A DNA stretch of 64,000 bases from Pseudomonas uvaldensis (GTDB lineage Bacteria > Pseudomonadota > Gammaproteobacteria > Pseudomonadales > Pseudomonadaceae): NCBI RefSeq assembly GCF_021271205.1, contig NZ_JAIWKS010000001.1, forward strand, positions 496,001 through 560,000. The letters run 5' to 3'. This document shows positions 46,852-55,337 of the stretch, piece after piece; positions within the stretch are counted from its first letter, which is position 1; the number at the start of each line of letters is the position of its first letter. The notes below the pieces were generated by a model. The model searched no databases and was not told the DNA's origin. It worked only from the letters and a program-made list of their open reading frames with translations. The position numbers and the translations under genes are program-made.

Positions 46852-48060
46852 TCACTCCACCTGCGGCGCACTGGAAAACAATGGCAGGCACACCGTTGCA
46901 CAGGTCCCACGCCCCAGCCGCGAACGTAACGTCAATTCTCCCTGATGGGCACGAGCCACGGCCTTGACCACGGTCAGGCCGAGCCCGGTGCCAGTCGCCT
47001 TGGTCGTGAAGAACGGCTCGCCGAGGCGTGCCAGCACGGCCGGCTCGATACCACCGCCGCTGTCGCTGACACACAGGCGAAGGGAATCATCGCGGGTATA
47101 AAGGTGAATCTTCAGGCGAACTGTCTCGCCACCAGCCTGGATCGCATTTTCGATGAGATTCAGCACCGCCCCCACCAAGGTGTCGCGGTTACACAGCACC
47201 TCGCCGACATGGCTGTCGCACTGCCAGCGGATCGGCAAACCCTGTACATGGGTAGACGCCGCCGCTTGCAACGCCTGCAACAAGGCTTTCGGCGTCACGC
47301 GATCGGTCAGCGGCAACTCGCCACGGGCGAAGACCAGCATGTCCCGCACCTGATGTTCCAGCTCGTGCAAACGCTCTTTCAGGCGCCCGGCGAAACGCTG
47401 CTGGGTTTCCATCGGCAGTTGTTGCTCGGTCAAATGACTGGCGTACAGCAAAGCGGCGGACAACGGCGTACGAATCTGGTGCGCCAGCGACGCCACCATT
47501 CGCCCCAGGGAAGACAGACGCTCATGGCGCGCCAGCTGGTCTTGCAGGTGACGGGTTTCAGTCAGGTCGTTGAGCAGCACCAACTGCCCGGGCTCGGCGT
47601 CCAGCGAACGGGTCGAGATGGACAGGCGTCGTCCGTTCTTGAGGGATACTTCATGACCATCGTCTTCACGAGGTGCGAAGCATCGGGTTATGACATGTCG
47701 CCACAGCTCGCCTTCGAGCGGCAGCCCGAGTAATTCGCAAGCGGCCGGGTTGGCCTCGCGGACAAAGCCATGGGCATCGATGACAATGACGCCGCCCGGC
47801 AAAAGATCGAGCAGATTCTGCAACCGGTTGGCCAGGCGTTCCTTTTCCGCCAGCTCCTGCATGCGCTGGGCGCTGACCACTGCCAATTCACCCTTGAGCT
47901 CAGTGACACGGGCTTCGAGCAGACTGTAGGAATCGGTCAGCTGGCTGGACATCTGGTTGAACAGAGAAAACGCCTGTTCAAGTCCGAGCCGGCTTGCCTG
48001 CTCGGCGGACGGCATGCTCCCTGATTCGGAGACAGGAGATATCTGGGCGACTTGGGGCAT
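46852..48060 (-). CDS. fleS: flagellar sensor histidine kinase FleS
   Basis: A 402-residue soluble kinase with no membrane helix. A coiled-coil start leads to a PAS domain (about 75-165, GGVIVIDAHGFVREANPAA), then the DHp domain with His194 (SLAHQIRTPLS), and an ATPase domain (NLIENAIQAGG, DSGGGIEP, TGLGLTVVKAV). It is the partner of FleR, five bases downstream. Confidence 0.92.
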   Translation of the reverse strand: MPQVAQISPVSESGSMPSAEQASRLGLEQAFSLFNQMSSQLTDSYSLLEARVTELKGELAVVSAQRMQELAEKERLANRLQNLLDLLPGGVIVIDAHGFVREANPAACELLGLPLEGELWRHVITRCFAPREDDGHEVSLKNGRRLSISTRSLDAEPGQLVLLNDLTETRHLQDQLARHERLSSLGRMVASLAHQIRTPLSAALLYASHLTEQQLPMETQQRFAGRLKERLHELEHQVRDMLVFARGELPLTDRVTPKALLQALQAAASTHVQGLPIRWQCDSHVGEVLCNRDTLVGAVLNLIENAIQAGGETVRLKIHLYTRDDSLRLCVSDSGGGIEPAVLARLGEPFFTTKATGTGLGLTVVKAVARAHQGELTLRSRLGRGTCATVCLPLFSSAPQVE

Positions 48061-48113
48061 CGGACTCTCTCGCTTGGCTGACCGTCAGTTAAACGGAATG
48101 TTGAGAGAGCCTT

Positions 48114-48130
48114 AGCAATACCCATGCCTA
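48114..48130 (-). promoter_or_regulatory. sigma-54 promoter upstream of fleS
   Basis: On the minus strand TAGGCATGGGTATTGCT has GG and GC 12 bases apart and a good TTGCT. Predicted start is about 42 bases before fleS. Its -24 end touches the T-tract of the fleQ terminator. FleQ is the known activator of fleSR. Confidence 0.7.
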
Positions 48131-48158
48131 AAAAAAACCGCCTGAAAATCAGGCGGTT
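48129..48158 (-). terminator. rho-independent terminator after fleQ
   Basis: On the minus strand the stem AACCGCCTGA / TCAGGCGGTT with a 3-base loop is followed by a run of T residues. It separates fleQ from fleSR. Confidence 0.9.
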
Positions 48159-48170
48159 GCAAAACAGGCG

Positions 48171-49646
48171 TCAATCATCCGCCTGTTCGTCTCCTTCGCG
48201 ACGGCTCATGCCGTACTTGCGCATCTTCTCCACCAGGGTGGTGCGACGGATACGCAGGCGCTCCGCTGCCCGAGCCACGATGCCGTTGGCGTCATCCAGG
48301 GCCTGCTGGATAAGCCCTTGCTCCAGGCCACCTAGGTAGTCCTTGAGATCAAGACCTTCAGGCGGCAGCATGGCATTGGCGGTGAAATCAGGCGTGTGGC
48401 CGTTGATCGCCACCCGCTCTTCCAGATCGGTGCGCAGGCTGTCGACCATTTGCTCATCTTCATCGTCGACGTAGCGGAATTTCTTCGGTAGCTCAGCCAC
48501 GCCGATCACGCCATAGGGATGCATGATCGCCATGCGCTCCACCAGGTTGGCCAATTCGCGCACGTTACCCGGCCAGCCATGACGACACAGGGACATGATC
48601 GCCGCCGAGTTGAAGCGGATCGAACCGCGCTTTTCGTGCTCCATGCGCGAAATCAGCTCATTCATCAGCAACGGGATGTCTTCGACACGCTCGCGCAACG
48701 GCGCCATTTCGATCGGGAATACGTTGAGGCGGTAATAGAGGTCTTCGCGGAAACTGCCTACCTCGATCATGCTCTCGAGGTTCTTGTGGGTCGCAGCAAT
48801 GATGCGTACATCGATACTCTGGGTTTTGTTACTGCCCACACGCTCGAAAGTACGCTCCTGCAGAACTCGCAGCAGCTTGACCTGCATCGGCAGCGGCATG
48901 TCACCGATTTCATCGAGGAACAGCGTACCGCCGTTGGCCAATTCGAAACGCCCGGCCCGACTGGTGATGGCGCCTGTGAAAGCGCCCTTCTCATGACCGA
49001 ACAATTCGCTTTCCAGCAACTCGGCCGGGATTGCGCCACAGTTGACCGGCACGAACGGAGCTTCACGACGCTTGGAATGGTAGTGCAGGTTGCGCGCCAC
49101 CACTTCCTTGCCGGTGCCCGACTCGCCCAGGATCAACACACTGGCGTCGGTGTCGGCCACCTGTTGCATCATCTGGCGCACGTGCTGGATCGCCCGACTG
49201 GTGCCGACAAGACTGCGGAACAGATTGGGTTCGCGGTGCCTGCCACGCTCACGAGCCTGGTCGTACATCTCGCGATAGACCTGGGCGCGGTGCAGCGAAT
49301 CGAGCAACTTGCTATAGCTAGGGGGCATTTCCAGGGTGGAAAGCACCCGACGGCGCTGGTCTTCCGGTAAGTCAAGGGAAGAATTTTCGCCCATTAACAA
49401 AACCGGAAGGAACTCATCCCAGGTTGACAGTGTCTTTAACAAGCCCAAAAGAGTTGCGGGAGCATTTACGGTCCCGATAAGGACGCAAATGACTTCACGA
49501 CTGGACGACAGAGAGCCGACAGCCTGCTGCCAATCATGGCTGCCGCAGGGCAAATTTTCTTCACCGAGAAAATTCAGGATTACCGCCAGATCACGGCGGC
49601 GGACGCTGTCGTCATCGATCAGGAGAATTTTGGTTTCACGCCACAT
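48171..49646 (-). CDS. fleQ: master flagellar activator FleQ
   Basis: A 491-residue sigma-54 activator and c-di-GMP receptor. The N-terminal receiver-like domain is degenerate ([13 protein letters not shown], no normal phospho-acceptor). The AAA+ domain has Walker [10 protein letters not shown] at 174-182 and GAFTGA; the C-terminal HTH is [20 protein letters not shown]. It is a single-gene unit between a likely sigma-70 promoter and a clear terminator. Confidence 0.95.
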   Translation of the reverse strand: MWRETKILLIDDDSVRRRDLAVILNFLGEENLPCGSHDWQQAVGSLSSSREVICVLIGTVNAPATLLGLLKTLSTWDEFLPVLLMGENSSLDLPEDQRRRVLSTLEMPPSYSKLLDSLHRAQVYREMYDQARERGRHREPNLFRSLVGTSRAIQHVRQMMQQVADTDASVLILGESGTGKEVVARNLHYHSKRREAPFVPVNCGAIPAELLESELFGHEKGAFTGAITSRAGRFELANGGTLFLDEIGDMPLPMQVKLLRVLQERTFERVGSNKTQSIDVRIIAATHKNLESMIEVGSFREDLYYRLNVFPIEMAPLRERVEDIPLLMNELISRMEHEKRGSIRFNSAAIMSLCRHGWPGNVRELANLVERMAIMHPYGVIGVAELPKKFRYVDDEDEQMVDSLRTDLEERVAINGHTPDFTANAMLPPEGLDLKDYLGGLEQGLIQQALDDANGIVARAAERLRIRRTTLVEKMRKYGMSRREGDEQADD

Positions 49647-49751
49647 GCAATAGCAACTTCCTAGTCAACTCAGAGCCCGGGATTTGGGGGCAAGCTAGAC
49701 GCTTGCAGACTTGTTGTGCCTGTAGACGTCTGAAATCTGAAAACAGTTACT

Positions 49752-49780
49752 AGTTAAGTCAAAAAACGGGTCACAGTCAA
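49752..49780 (-). promoter_or_regulatory. candidate sigma-70 promoter of fleQ
   Basis: On the minus strand TTGACT (49775-49780) and TTAACT (49752-49757) are spaced by 17 bases, about 100 bases before the fleQ ATG. fleQ is known to be sigma-70-dependent. The -10 is imperfect. Confidence 0.35.
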
Positions 49781-49807
49781 ATTTATGGCGCACTTTGCAT
49801 GGATTTA

Positions 49808-50104
49808 TTATCCAAACAAGTTGTAGACCTTTGCCGCATTTTGTGCTTGATGAACCTGCGACATCTCGTCGACGATTGCCTGGCGCTCCCCTGTCGCAGC
49901 CTCCAGAAGCTGCTTGTAGACCCCCATCAGTTCCTCAAGATTGGCGCGCAATGCCGCTCCATCCACCTCGTACGCCTCCAGCACATCTTCCATGCAGGAA
50001 CGACACGTCATGTCCAACTGACCAATGGCCTCCCAATTTCGCTCGGCCAAAGCATCGACCAGAGCGTCACGGGTTTGTTCTATCCGCTGCAGGACATGAC
50101 TCAT
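49808..50104 (-). CDS. fliT: flagellar chaperone FliT
   Basis: A 98-residue helical protein, acidic, with a Cys-containing segment (MTCRSCMEDVLEAYEVDG). FliT-family proteins chaperone FliD. Position directly after fliS supports the call, because the sequence itself is not distinctive. Confidence 0.75.
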   Translation of the reverse strand: MSHVLQRIEQTRDALVDALAERNWEAIGQLDMTCRSCMEDVLEAYEVDGAALRANLEELMGVYKQLLEAATGERQAIVDEMSQVHQAQNAAKVYNLFG

Positions 50105-50115
50105 GGGAGTGCTCC

Positions 50116-50511
50116 TTAGAATTGCGGACCGGGATCGGCGATACCATCCCAGCCTTCCTTGACCGTACGAAGCAGATCGGCCACTTCGTCAAGGATCTTC
50201 GGGTCGGTCTTGGCGTTGGCTTCGGCCAGGCGTTGCATCATGTAGGCATAGAGACTATCCAGCTCAGCCACGGACTCGGCCTGGTTTTCCAGGTCCAGGC
50301 CTTCGCGCAGGCCGCCGATAATGCCGATGGCCTTGCCAATGAAAACACCTTTATTAGCGATGTCTTTACGCTCCATGGCACCTTTGGCCTGAGCAATACG
50401 ATCCAGCCCCCCTTCCATGAGCATTTGCACCAGACGGTGAGGACTGGCCACGGAAGTCTGGGCATGGGCACCGACCTTCTGATATTGCCGAAGGGCCAAC
50501 ATCGGGTTCAT
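50116..50511 (-). CDS. fliS: flagellin export chaperone FliS
   Basis: A 131-residue helical chaperone. The conserved start MNPMLALRQYQKV and the segment SPHRLVQMLMEGGLDRIAQA are standard. It binds the flagellin C-terminus to prevent early polymerisation. It is downstream of fliD across a terminator. Confidence 0.94.
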   Translation of the reverse strand: MNPMLALRQYQKVGAHAQTSVASPHRLVQMLMEGGLDRIAQAKGAMERKDIANKGVFIGKAIGIIGGLREGLDLENQAESVAELDSLYAYMMQRLAEANAKTDPKILDEVADLLRTVKEGWDGIADPGPQF

Positions 50512-50585
50512 GTTTTACCTCATCCAAACTCTGTATTCGTATAACCAGTCTATCGACCTGGCGTCAGAATTCTTTAGATCAAAAA

Positions 50586-50622
50586 CCAAAAAGCCCGGCA
50601 AGCGTCATCCGCTGCCGGGCTT
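50586..50622 (-). terminator. terminator between fliD and fliS
   Basis: On the minus strand AAGCCCGGCA / TGCCGGGCTT with a 12-base loop is followed by TTTGGTTTTT. It lies 15 bases past the fliD stop, so fliST may need readthrough or their own promoter. Confidence 0.8.
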
Positions 50623-50636
50623 CTGGCGCTCATAGG

Positions 50637-52076
50637 TTACGAGGCGTTTTTCTGGGCATTGATCGCTTCGAACATCGAAGTGATATTACTTGCTGTCGCC
50701 TTGAGCTGACCGACCAGCTTGTCCATGTCGTTGTATTTTTTAGTCAACGTAGCCGTCAGGGTTTCGATCCGACGATCCAAAGCTTCCTGCTGGCTTGCCA
50801 GATTCGTCTTGATCTTGGCAAGGCTGGTCGAACGGGCATCGAGAATGCCGTTGTTGCCCGTCAAGGTGTATGGCGTGATTGCATCGTTCATGCGTTCCAG
50901 CAGGCCTTTGGCCGCAGTACCGGTCGCAGCCGGATCCCCCAGGAACAGTTTCTGGATCTCACCGCCCAGTTGCTGGGTATCCATCGCCTTCGAAAACTTG
51001 GTGCTATCGAAGTCCAACGCACCGGTTTTCTGGTTGGTGGTAATACCCAACTGCGAAAGCACGGTCAGCTTGTCACCGGCACCGGTGGTCACCAACGGCT
51101 CGCGAATCGAAGCCAGGATGCTACGCGCCAGCGGGTCACCTGTCAGCGCCGCGCCAACTGTAGGCTTGCCGTCAGCGTCCAAAGTCGGCTTGGTCAGAGT
51201 GTTGACACTGCTGACAACCTGATTGTACGCATCGACGAACGCTTGAATCGACTTCTTCAGGCCATCATTGTTCGGCCCGACTGTCACGGTAGTGGTTCCA
51301 GTGGTGGCCACCAGATTCAAGGTCAATCCCGAAATAGCCTTATCGACGGTATTGCTTTTGCTGGTCAGCGTCAGGCCATCCACGGTGAAGCTGGCGTCTG
51401 TGGCGAAATCGCCAATGGCACCTGCCGAAGTCGCCGTAGGCGTTGCCCCCATTTGCTGGCCGGCATTGACTTCCAGGCCGGCAATGCCGCTAAGGGTGAT
51501 GTCGGAACCGGCACCGGTCGTCGTAGACCCCATTACCAAGCGCGAGCCGAACGAGTCGGTGACGATGTTCGCACTGAAACCGTTGATGCCTTGCTGGGCG
51601 TTGATCGCGTCACGCACCGACTGCAGGGTTGCGTTCGCACCAATGGTGACGGGGCGAGATACACCGTTTTGAGTGATGGTGAGCGTACCGCTCGGAATGG
51701 CACTGGTTGGACCGCCTGCAAAAGCAGCAGTAGCCACCTTGGAGGACGTCGCCAGGTTGTTGATCTTGATGGAATAAGTGCCATTCACCGCCGTATTGCT
51801 GGCCACGGCCGTCAGCACTTTGGGATCAGCCGACGTTGCGTTGTACCCTAGAAACTGCGGGGTCTTGGTGTCCCCCAGATTTTTGATCGCCGTCTGAAAG
51901 TTCGCCAGGACACTTTTGAGAGTACCAACACCGGAAATCTGCGCAGTATTGATGGAGGTCTGACGGGTGATCTGGTTCTGCTTGGCAGATTTATCAGCAT
52001 CAACCAGAGCCTTGACGATCGCGGTAGTATCGAGGCCGGAACCTAAACCCAAGCCAGGTAGAATTGGACTTGCCAT
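50637..52076 (-). CDS. fliD: filament cap protein FliD
   Basis: A 479-residue cap protein. The N-terminal region has GLGSGLDTTAIVKALVDADK and the C-terminal region LTATLTKKYNDMDKLVGQL, both helical and conserved. The middle is Thr/Ala/Gly-rich and variable, as usual for surface-exposed D2/D3 parts. Confidence 0.94.
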   Translation of the reverse strand: MASPILPGLGLGSGLDTTAIVKALVDADKSAKQNQITRQTSINTAQISGVGTLKSVLANFQTAIKNLGDTKTPQFLGYNATSADPKVLTAVASNTAVNGTYSIKINNLATSSKVATAAFAGGPTSAIPSGTLTITQNGVSRPVTIGANATLQSVRDAINAQQGINGFSANIVTDSFGSRLVMGSTTTGAGSDITLSGIAGLEVNAGQQMGATPTATSAGAIGDFATDASFTVDGLTLTSKSNTVDKAISGLTLNLVATTGTTTVTVGPNNDGLKKSIQAFVDAYNQVVSSVNTLTKPTLDADGKPTVGAALTGDPLARSILASIREPLVTTGAGDKLTVLSQLGITTNQKTGALDFDSTKFSKAMDTQQLGGEIQKLFLGDPAATGTAAKGLLERMNDAITPYTLTGNNGILDARSTSLAKIKTNLASQQEALDRRIETLTATLTKKYNDMDKLVGQLKATASNITSMFEAINAQKNAS

Positions 52077-52158
52077 GTGGGACTCCCTTCAGTGTGTCGC
52101 CGGCTTTTTGACCACTACAACGCCCAAAAGAACATAGCAACAAAATTCATGCCAGCTA

Positions 52159-52524
52159 TCAGACTTTCGCACTGAATAGCAGACTGTTTGCATCATTCAA
52201 ACTGTTTGCCAGCTTCAAGACTTCCTCGTTAGGGATCTGACGGACCACCTCACCAGAATCACCGGCAATCACTTTGACCACTACTTTGCCAGAAGGCTCG
52301 TCAATCGAGAACTCCAGGTTGCGCTTGACCGATTGAACAAACTTTTCGATTTCCTGAACGGCCCGTTTAAGCTTTTCCTGTTCAACCTGCTCGCTTTTGC
52401 GCTCATCCTTGACGGCAACCGCAGGCGCGGCTTCCGCTCGAGGCTTCTCCACCGGCTTGCTGGCAACAGTTGTCGCCTGCTGAGCCGCAGGATAAGACAA
52501 GTTCAGCTTCACGCTCATATCCAT
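52159..52524 (-). CDS. flaG: FlaG family protein
   Basis: A 121-residue protein. The C-terminal FlaG domain is clear: LEFSIDEPSGKVVVKVIAGD then VVRQIPNEEVLKLA. FlaG affects filament length in Pseudomonas and Vibrio. The ATG at 52524 has AAGAGGTG upstream; the GTG at 52533 is rejected. It lies between fliC and fliD. Confidence 0.92.
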   Translation of the reverse strand: MDMSVKLNLSYPAAQQATTVASKPVEKPRAEAAPAVAVKDERKSEQVEQEKLKRAVQEIEKFVQSVKRNLEFSIDEPSGKVVVKVIAGDSGEVVRQIPNEEVLKLANSLNDANSLLFSAKV

Positions 52525-52543
52525 GTCCAACACCTCTTAAACT

Positions 52544-52580
52544 GAAAAAGCGAGGGAGCACGCAAGCGCACCCCCCCGCT
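52544..52580 (-). terminator. terminator after fliC
   Basis: On the minus strand an imperfect GC-rich stem (AGCGGGGGGG...CCCTCGCT) is followed by five T residues. It would end the abundant flagellin mRNA. Confidence 0.65.
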
Positions 52581-52596
52581 AAAATTCATCCAGCGA

Positions 52597-53442
52597 TTAC
52601 TGAAGCAGTTTCAGTACAGCGGATGGCAATTGGTTGGCCTGGGCCAGAACCGAGGTGGAAGCCTGTTGCAGAGTCTGCTGCTTGGTCAGCTGTGCAGTTT
52701 CAGCAGCGAAGTCGGTATCTTGTACGCGGCTCAGTGCAGCACTGGCGTTTTCGTTGATGTTCTGCAGGTTCGAGATGGTGCTCGAGAAACGGTTTTGAGC
52801 AGCACCGAGGTCGGCACGAGTACTGTTGATTCGTCCCAGAGCCGCGTCGATGGCCGAGATGGCCGACAGAACTGCCGAGTGGTTAGCGCCGTTGGAGGTA
52901 CCCGAAATGGTAGTACCGGTCATGCCCAGGGCGCTGGAGTCGAAGCTCGAAGCCAGAGTCAGGGTGATCTGGTTGTCCGAAGTGGTGTTCGAACCTACCT
53001 GGAATTCCATCGAACCAGCAGTACCGTCCAGCAGAGCCTTACCGTTCAGGTTGGTCGACTGAGCGATACGGGTCAGTTCAGCAACGGACTGTTGGTATTC
53101 TTTGTCCAGAGCGGTACGGTCGGCAGTGCCGTTGGAGTCGTTTCGCGATTGCAGTGCAATTTCACGCATACGCTGCAGAATGTTGGTCGACTCTTGCAGG
53201 GCGCCTTCAGCGGTCTGAGCGATCGAAACACCGTCGTTGGCGTTTTTGATAGCCATGGTCTGACCACGGATCTGCGAAGTCATACGGGTAGCGATCTGCA
53301 GGCCGGCGGCGTCGTCTTTGGCGCTGTTGATTTTCAGGCCGGAAGACAGACGGGTCATCGAAGTCGACAGCGCGTCGGAAGCGCGGCCCAGGTTCTTCTG
53401 AACACCCAGCGATGTGGTATTGGTATTTACTGTTAAAGCCAT
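52597..53442 (-). CDS. fliC: flagellin FliC (short type)
   Basis: A 281-residue flagellin. Terminal D0/D1 domains are well conserved (MALTVNTNTTSLGVQKNL, RLSSGLKINSAKDDAAGLQI at the start; QTLQQASTSVLAQANQLP at the end). The central part is only ~60 residues, Ser/Thr/Asn-rich (MTGTTISGTSNGANHS), giving candidate O-glycosylation sites. Upstream are a strong sigma-28 and a weaker sigma-54-like promoter; downstream is a terminator. Confidence 0.96.
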   Translation of the reverse strand: MALTVNTNTTSLGVQKNLGRASDALSTSMTRLSSGLKINSAKDDAAGLQIATRMTSQIRGQTMAIKNANDGVSIAQTAEGALQESTNILQRMREIALQSRNDSNGTADRTALDKEYQQSVAELTRIAQSTNLNGKALLDGTAGSMEFQVGSNTTSDNQITLTLASSFDSSALGMTGTTISGTSNGANHSAVLSAISAIDAALGRINSTRADLGAAQNRFSSTISNLQNINENASAALSRVQDTDFAAETAQLTKQQTLQQASTSVLAQANQLPSAVLKLLQ

Positions 53443-53523
53443 GACGAATTCCTCGTTGGTTGGGTACTGCGGCTTCCGGCCCTGGCAACTCGCCGGGTGT
53501 GGCCTAGAGAACCTTCGTAATAG

Positions 53524-53550
53524 TTATCGTCGTAATCGGAGCTTGCTTTA
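53524..53550 (-). promoter_or_regulatory. sigma-28 (FliA) promoter of fliC
   Basis: On the minus strand TAAAGCAA, an 11-base spacer and GACGATAA match the FliA consensus TAAAGTTT-N11-GCCGATAA. The expected leader is about 75 bases. Confidence 0.85.
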
Positions 53551-53569
53551 GCAGTTTTTTCAAATTTTT

Positions 53570-53585
53570 TGCCATCAGGGTGCCA
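53570..53585 (-). promoter_or_regulatory. sigma-54-like element upstream of the fliC sigma-28 promoter
   Basis: On the minus strand TGGCACCCTGATGGCA has a perfect -24 half and a GC at the right distance, but the -12 half is TGGCA rather than TTGCA. It may be a second fliC promoter or a chance match. Confidence 0.4.
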
Positions 53586-53694
53586 CCCCTCATAAATCAA
53601 GGACTTGGACGAGATCGAGGACTGAAAAAATGACGCCAGAGATATGTCGACCAGGATTCCGGGGGAGCAAGACAAGGCAGCCTGTCGGTGAAGC

Positions 53695-53964
53695 CTAGAT
53701 ACGAGCCCCGCCCGTCAGCAGATCGACGAGTTCGCGGTCGAGATAATCTGCCAGTGATAGCCAGTTCTGCGCTATCTGGTCATTGATCATCAAGGTCAAC
53801 AGCTCATGCCATGACGAGTGGATGTCACTCGTCATATTTTCAACCAACAGTTGAGCAGACTCGACCAGTACCACCATCGCCAGCCCCGCCTCGACGTCCC
53901 GCCCCAGGCGAAACAGCCGGGCACAGTCATGAGCCTCCCGGACCACGTCTTGAAGTTTGTTCAC
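53695..53964 (-). CDS. 89-residue protein of unknown function coupled to the Maf-like gene
   Basis: A small, mostly helical protein (MNKLQDVVREAHDCARLFRL...) with Leu/Val-rich heptads (MVVLVESAQLLVEN) and no signal peptide. Its ATG overlaps the stop of the upstream Maf/DUF115 gene (ATGA), so the two are made together. The gene lies between the glycosylation genes and fliC. No family was recognised. It could be an accessory or chaperone-like subunit of the Maf protein; this is inferred from coupling alone. Confidence 0.75.
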   Translation of the reverse strand: MNKLQDVVREAHDCARLFRLGRDVEAGLAMVVLVESAQLLVENMTSDIHSSWHELLTLMINDQIAQNWLSLADYLDRELVDLLTGGARI

Positions 53965-55253
53965 TGGGTAAACTCCGGATCGAAATCAGTGCCGGCGATC
54001 ATCGCCCCGTCCCGGCTACTGTTAAAGAAACGCACCCGGGGATGCCCGGCGATAAAACGCTCCAGTTCACACAGATAACTGCGGAAGTTGAGCTGGGTCT
54101 TGACTCGCTGCCCATGACCATCGAGCACCCAGTGCCTTGCGGCGTCCAATTTGGGCCCCAGGTCCCCGTCATTCCACCCTGCATGAGTCCTGTCATGGGG
54201 GAACGCGAAGTCAGCACCGAACAGAGTGACCCTTGACGCTCCCATTTTGACGGCCAGGTCGACGGCCGGATGGATCACACTGCCCCCCACATACAACTCA
54301 TGCCGGAGCATCTGCTGGCGCATCTGCCGATAGATCGGACTGGCGGAATACCCCACATACCGCGCGCCCTGCCAAGCTTCAATTACCAGCGGATCAGCCA
54401 TGGGGAGATAAACCAGCGTAACGCCGCCTGAATGTTCGGCCGGGAGGTGCCGCATCGAAATGCGTTGATCGATGGTGACCACGATATCTGGTCGTATGCC
54501 ATGGTTGATCAACGGTCGGTAGGCAGTATCGACACAAATCAACAAGGGCCGCTCGGCCTGGTCATGCAGGTTGCGTAGTTTCTCGAAGTGCTGCTCGAGG
54601 CTGGGCCCGGTTGCGATGACGAAAGCGTCCCGCCCCTTATAAGAACCGAACAGCTCGCCTACATCACGATCACGCTGCACAAGGTTGAAGGTCGATCGCA
54701 GGCGCTCGATAATCTCCGGGGCACCGGGATCGAACTCCCGATTGTTGAACAACAGATGGGTTTCACTGATTAATCGGTCGCGAATCTTGGCGTTGTAGTC
54801 GTCGGCCAACACCAGTTCTGCAGGCAAGGCGAAGAACGGTAGCTGGATTTCCGTCAGATCGCCGGCGTAAAGCAACTCGACGCGAGGATCGACGAGCCAT
54901 GGCGACTGGTCCAGCACCTGCAACACCAGCGCGAACACAGAGCCGTTGAGAATATGCACGTACAGGCGCTCAAGCGCTGGTCTCTCCAGCATCCGGTTTT
55001 GCAGATCCCCCAGCCCCGTGCCATAGACATGCACAACGGCAGCGTCCGACGGCAGGCTGGAGGCCTGTAGCTCGGCCTCGGCGAGGCGATCATGACGACT
55101 GGTCAGCTGAATGCCATTGATGCTCAAGGTCGAGCCCATACCCTCCACCAGATCCGCCTGCAATCGGCTGGCATCCTCCAGCACCAGGCGTTCGGCCAGG
55201 GCCGGCCAGCGCTGTTCGATCAGTTGGAGATTGCGCGCGAAGAACTCACTCAT
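53961..55253 (-). CDS. motility accessory factor (Maf) / DUF115 putative flagellin glycosyltransferase
   Basis: A 430-residue cytoplasmic protein of the DUF115/Maf family, which transfers nonulosonic or other sugars to flagellin in Campylobacter, Helicobacter and Aeromonas. The central domain has DAFVIATGPSLEQHF, LLICVDTAYRPLINHGIRPD and VTLFGADFAFPHD, the family's sialyltransferase-like core. The N-terminal ~180 residues are variable. The start at 55253 (MSEFFARNLQLI) has AAAGGCGAG upstream. Because Maf proteins often use pseudaminic acid, its survival beside a broken pse set is notable. Confidence 0.85.
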   Translation of the reverse strand: MSEFFARNLQLIEQRWPALAERLVLEDASRLQADLVEGMGSTLSINGIQLTSRHDRLAEAELQASSLPSDAAVVHVYGTGLGDLQNRMLERPALERLYVHILNGSVFALVLQVLDQSPWLVDPRVELLYAGDLTEIQLPFFALPAELVLADDYNAKIRDRLISETHLLFNNREFDPGAPEIIERLRSTFNLVQRDRDVGELFGSYKGRDAFVIATGPSLEQHFEKLRNLHDQAERPLLICVDTAYRPLINHGIRPDIVVTIDQRISMRHLPAEHSGGVTLVYLPMADPLVIEAWQGARYVGYSASPIYRQMRQQMLRHELYVGGSVIHPAVDLAVKMGASRVTLFGADFAFPHDRTHAGWNDGDLGPKLDAARHWVLDGHGQRVKTQLNFRSYLCELERFIAGHPRVRFFNSSRDGAMIAGTDFDPEFTQ

Positions 55254-55275
55254 TGCGTCTCGCCTTTCGTCGGGC

Positions 55276-55319
55276 AAAAAAAAATAGCGCTCAAGATTAC
55301 ACCTTGGACGCTATTTTTG
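55276..55319. terminator. terminator after the ketoacyl-ACP synthase gene
   Basis: AAAATAGCGCTCAAG pairs with CTTGGACGCTATTTTT around a 7-base loop, with A- and T-runs on both sides. It separates the KAS III gene from the Maf-like gene and could work in both directions. Confidence 0.85.
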
Positions 55320-55337
55320 TGCCCGGATCCAAGTGAA

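Noticed and set aside
52550..52575. Sigma-54-like GG-N10-GC upstream of flaG
   Set aside because: The -24 half (GGGGGT) is poor and the bases belong to the fliC terminator stem.
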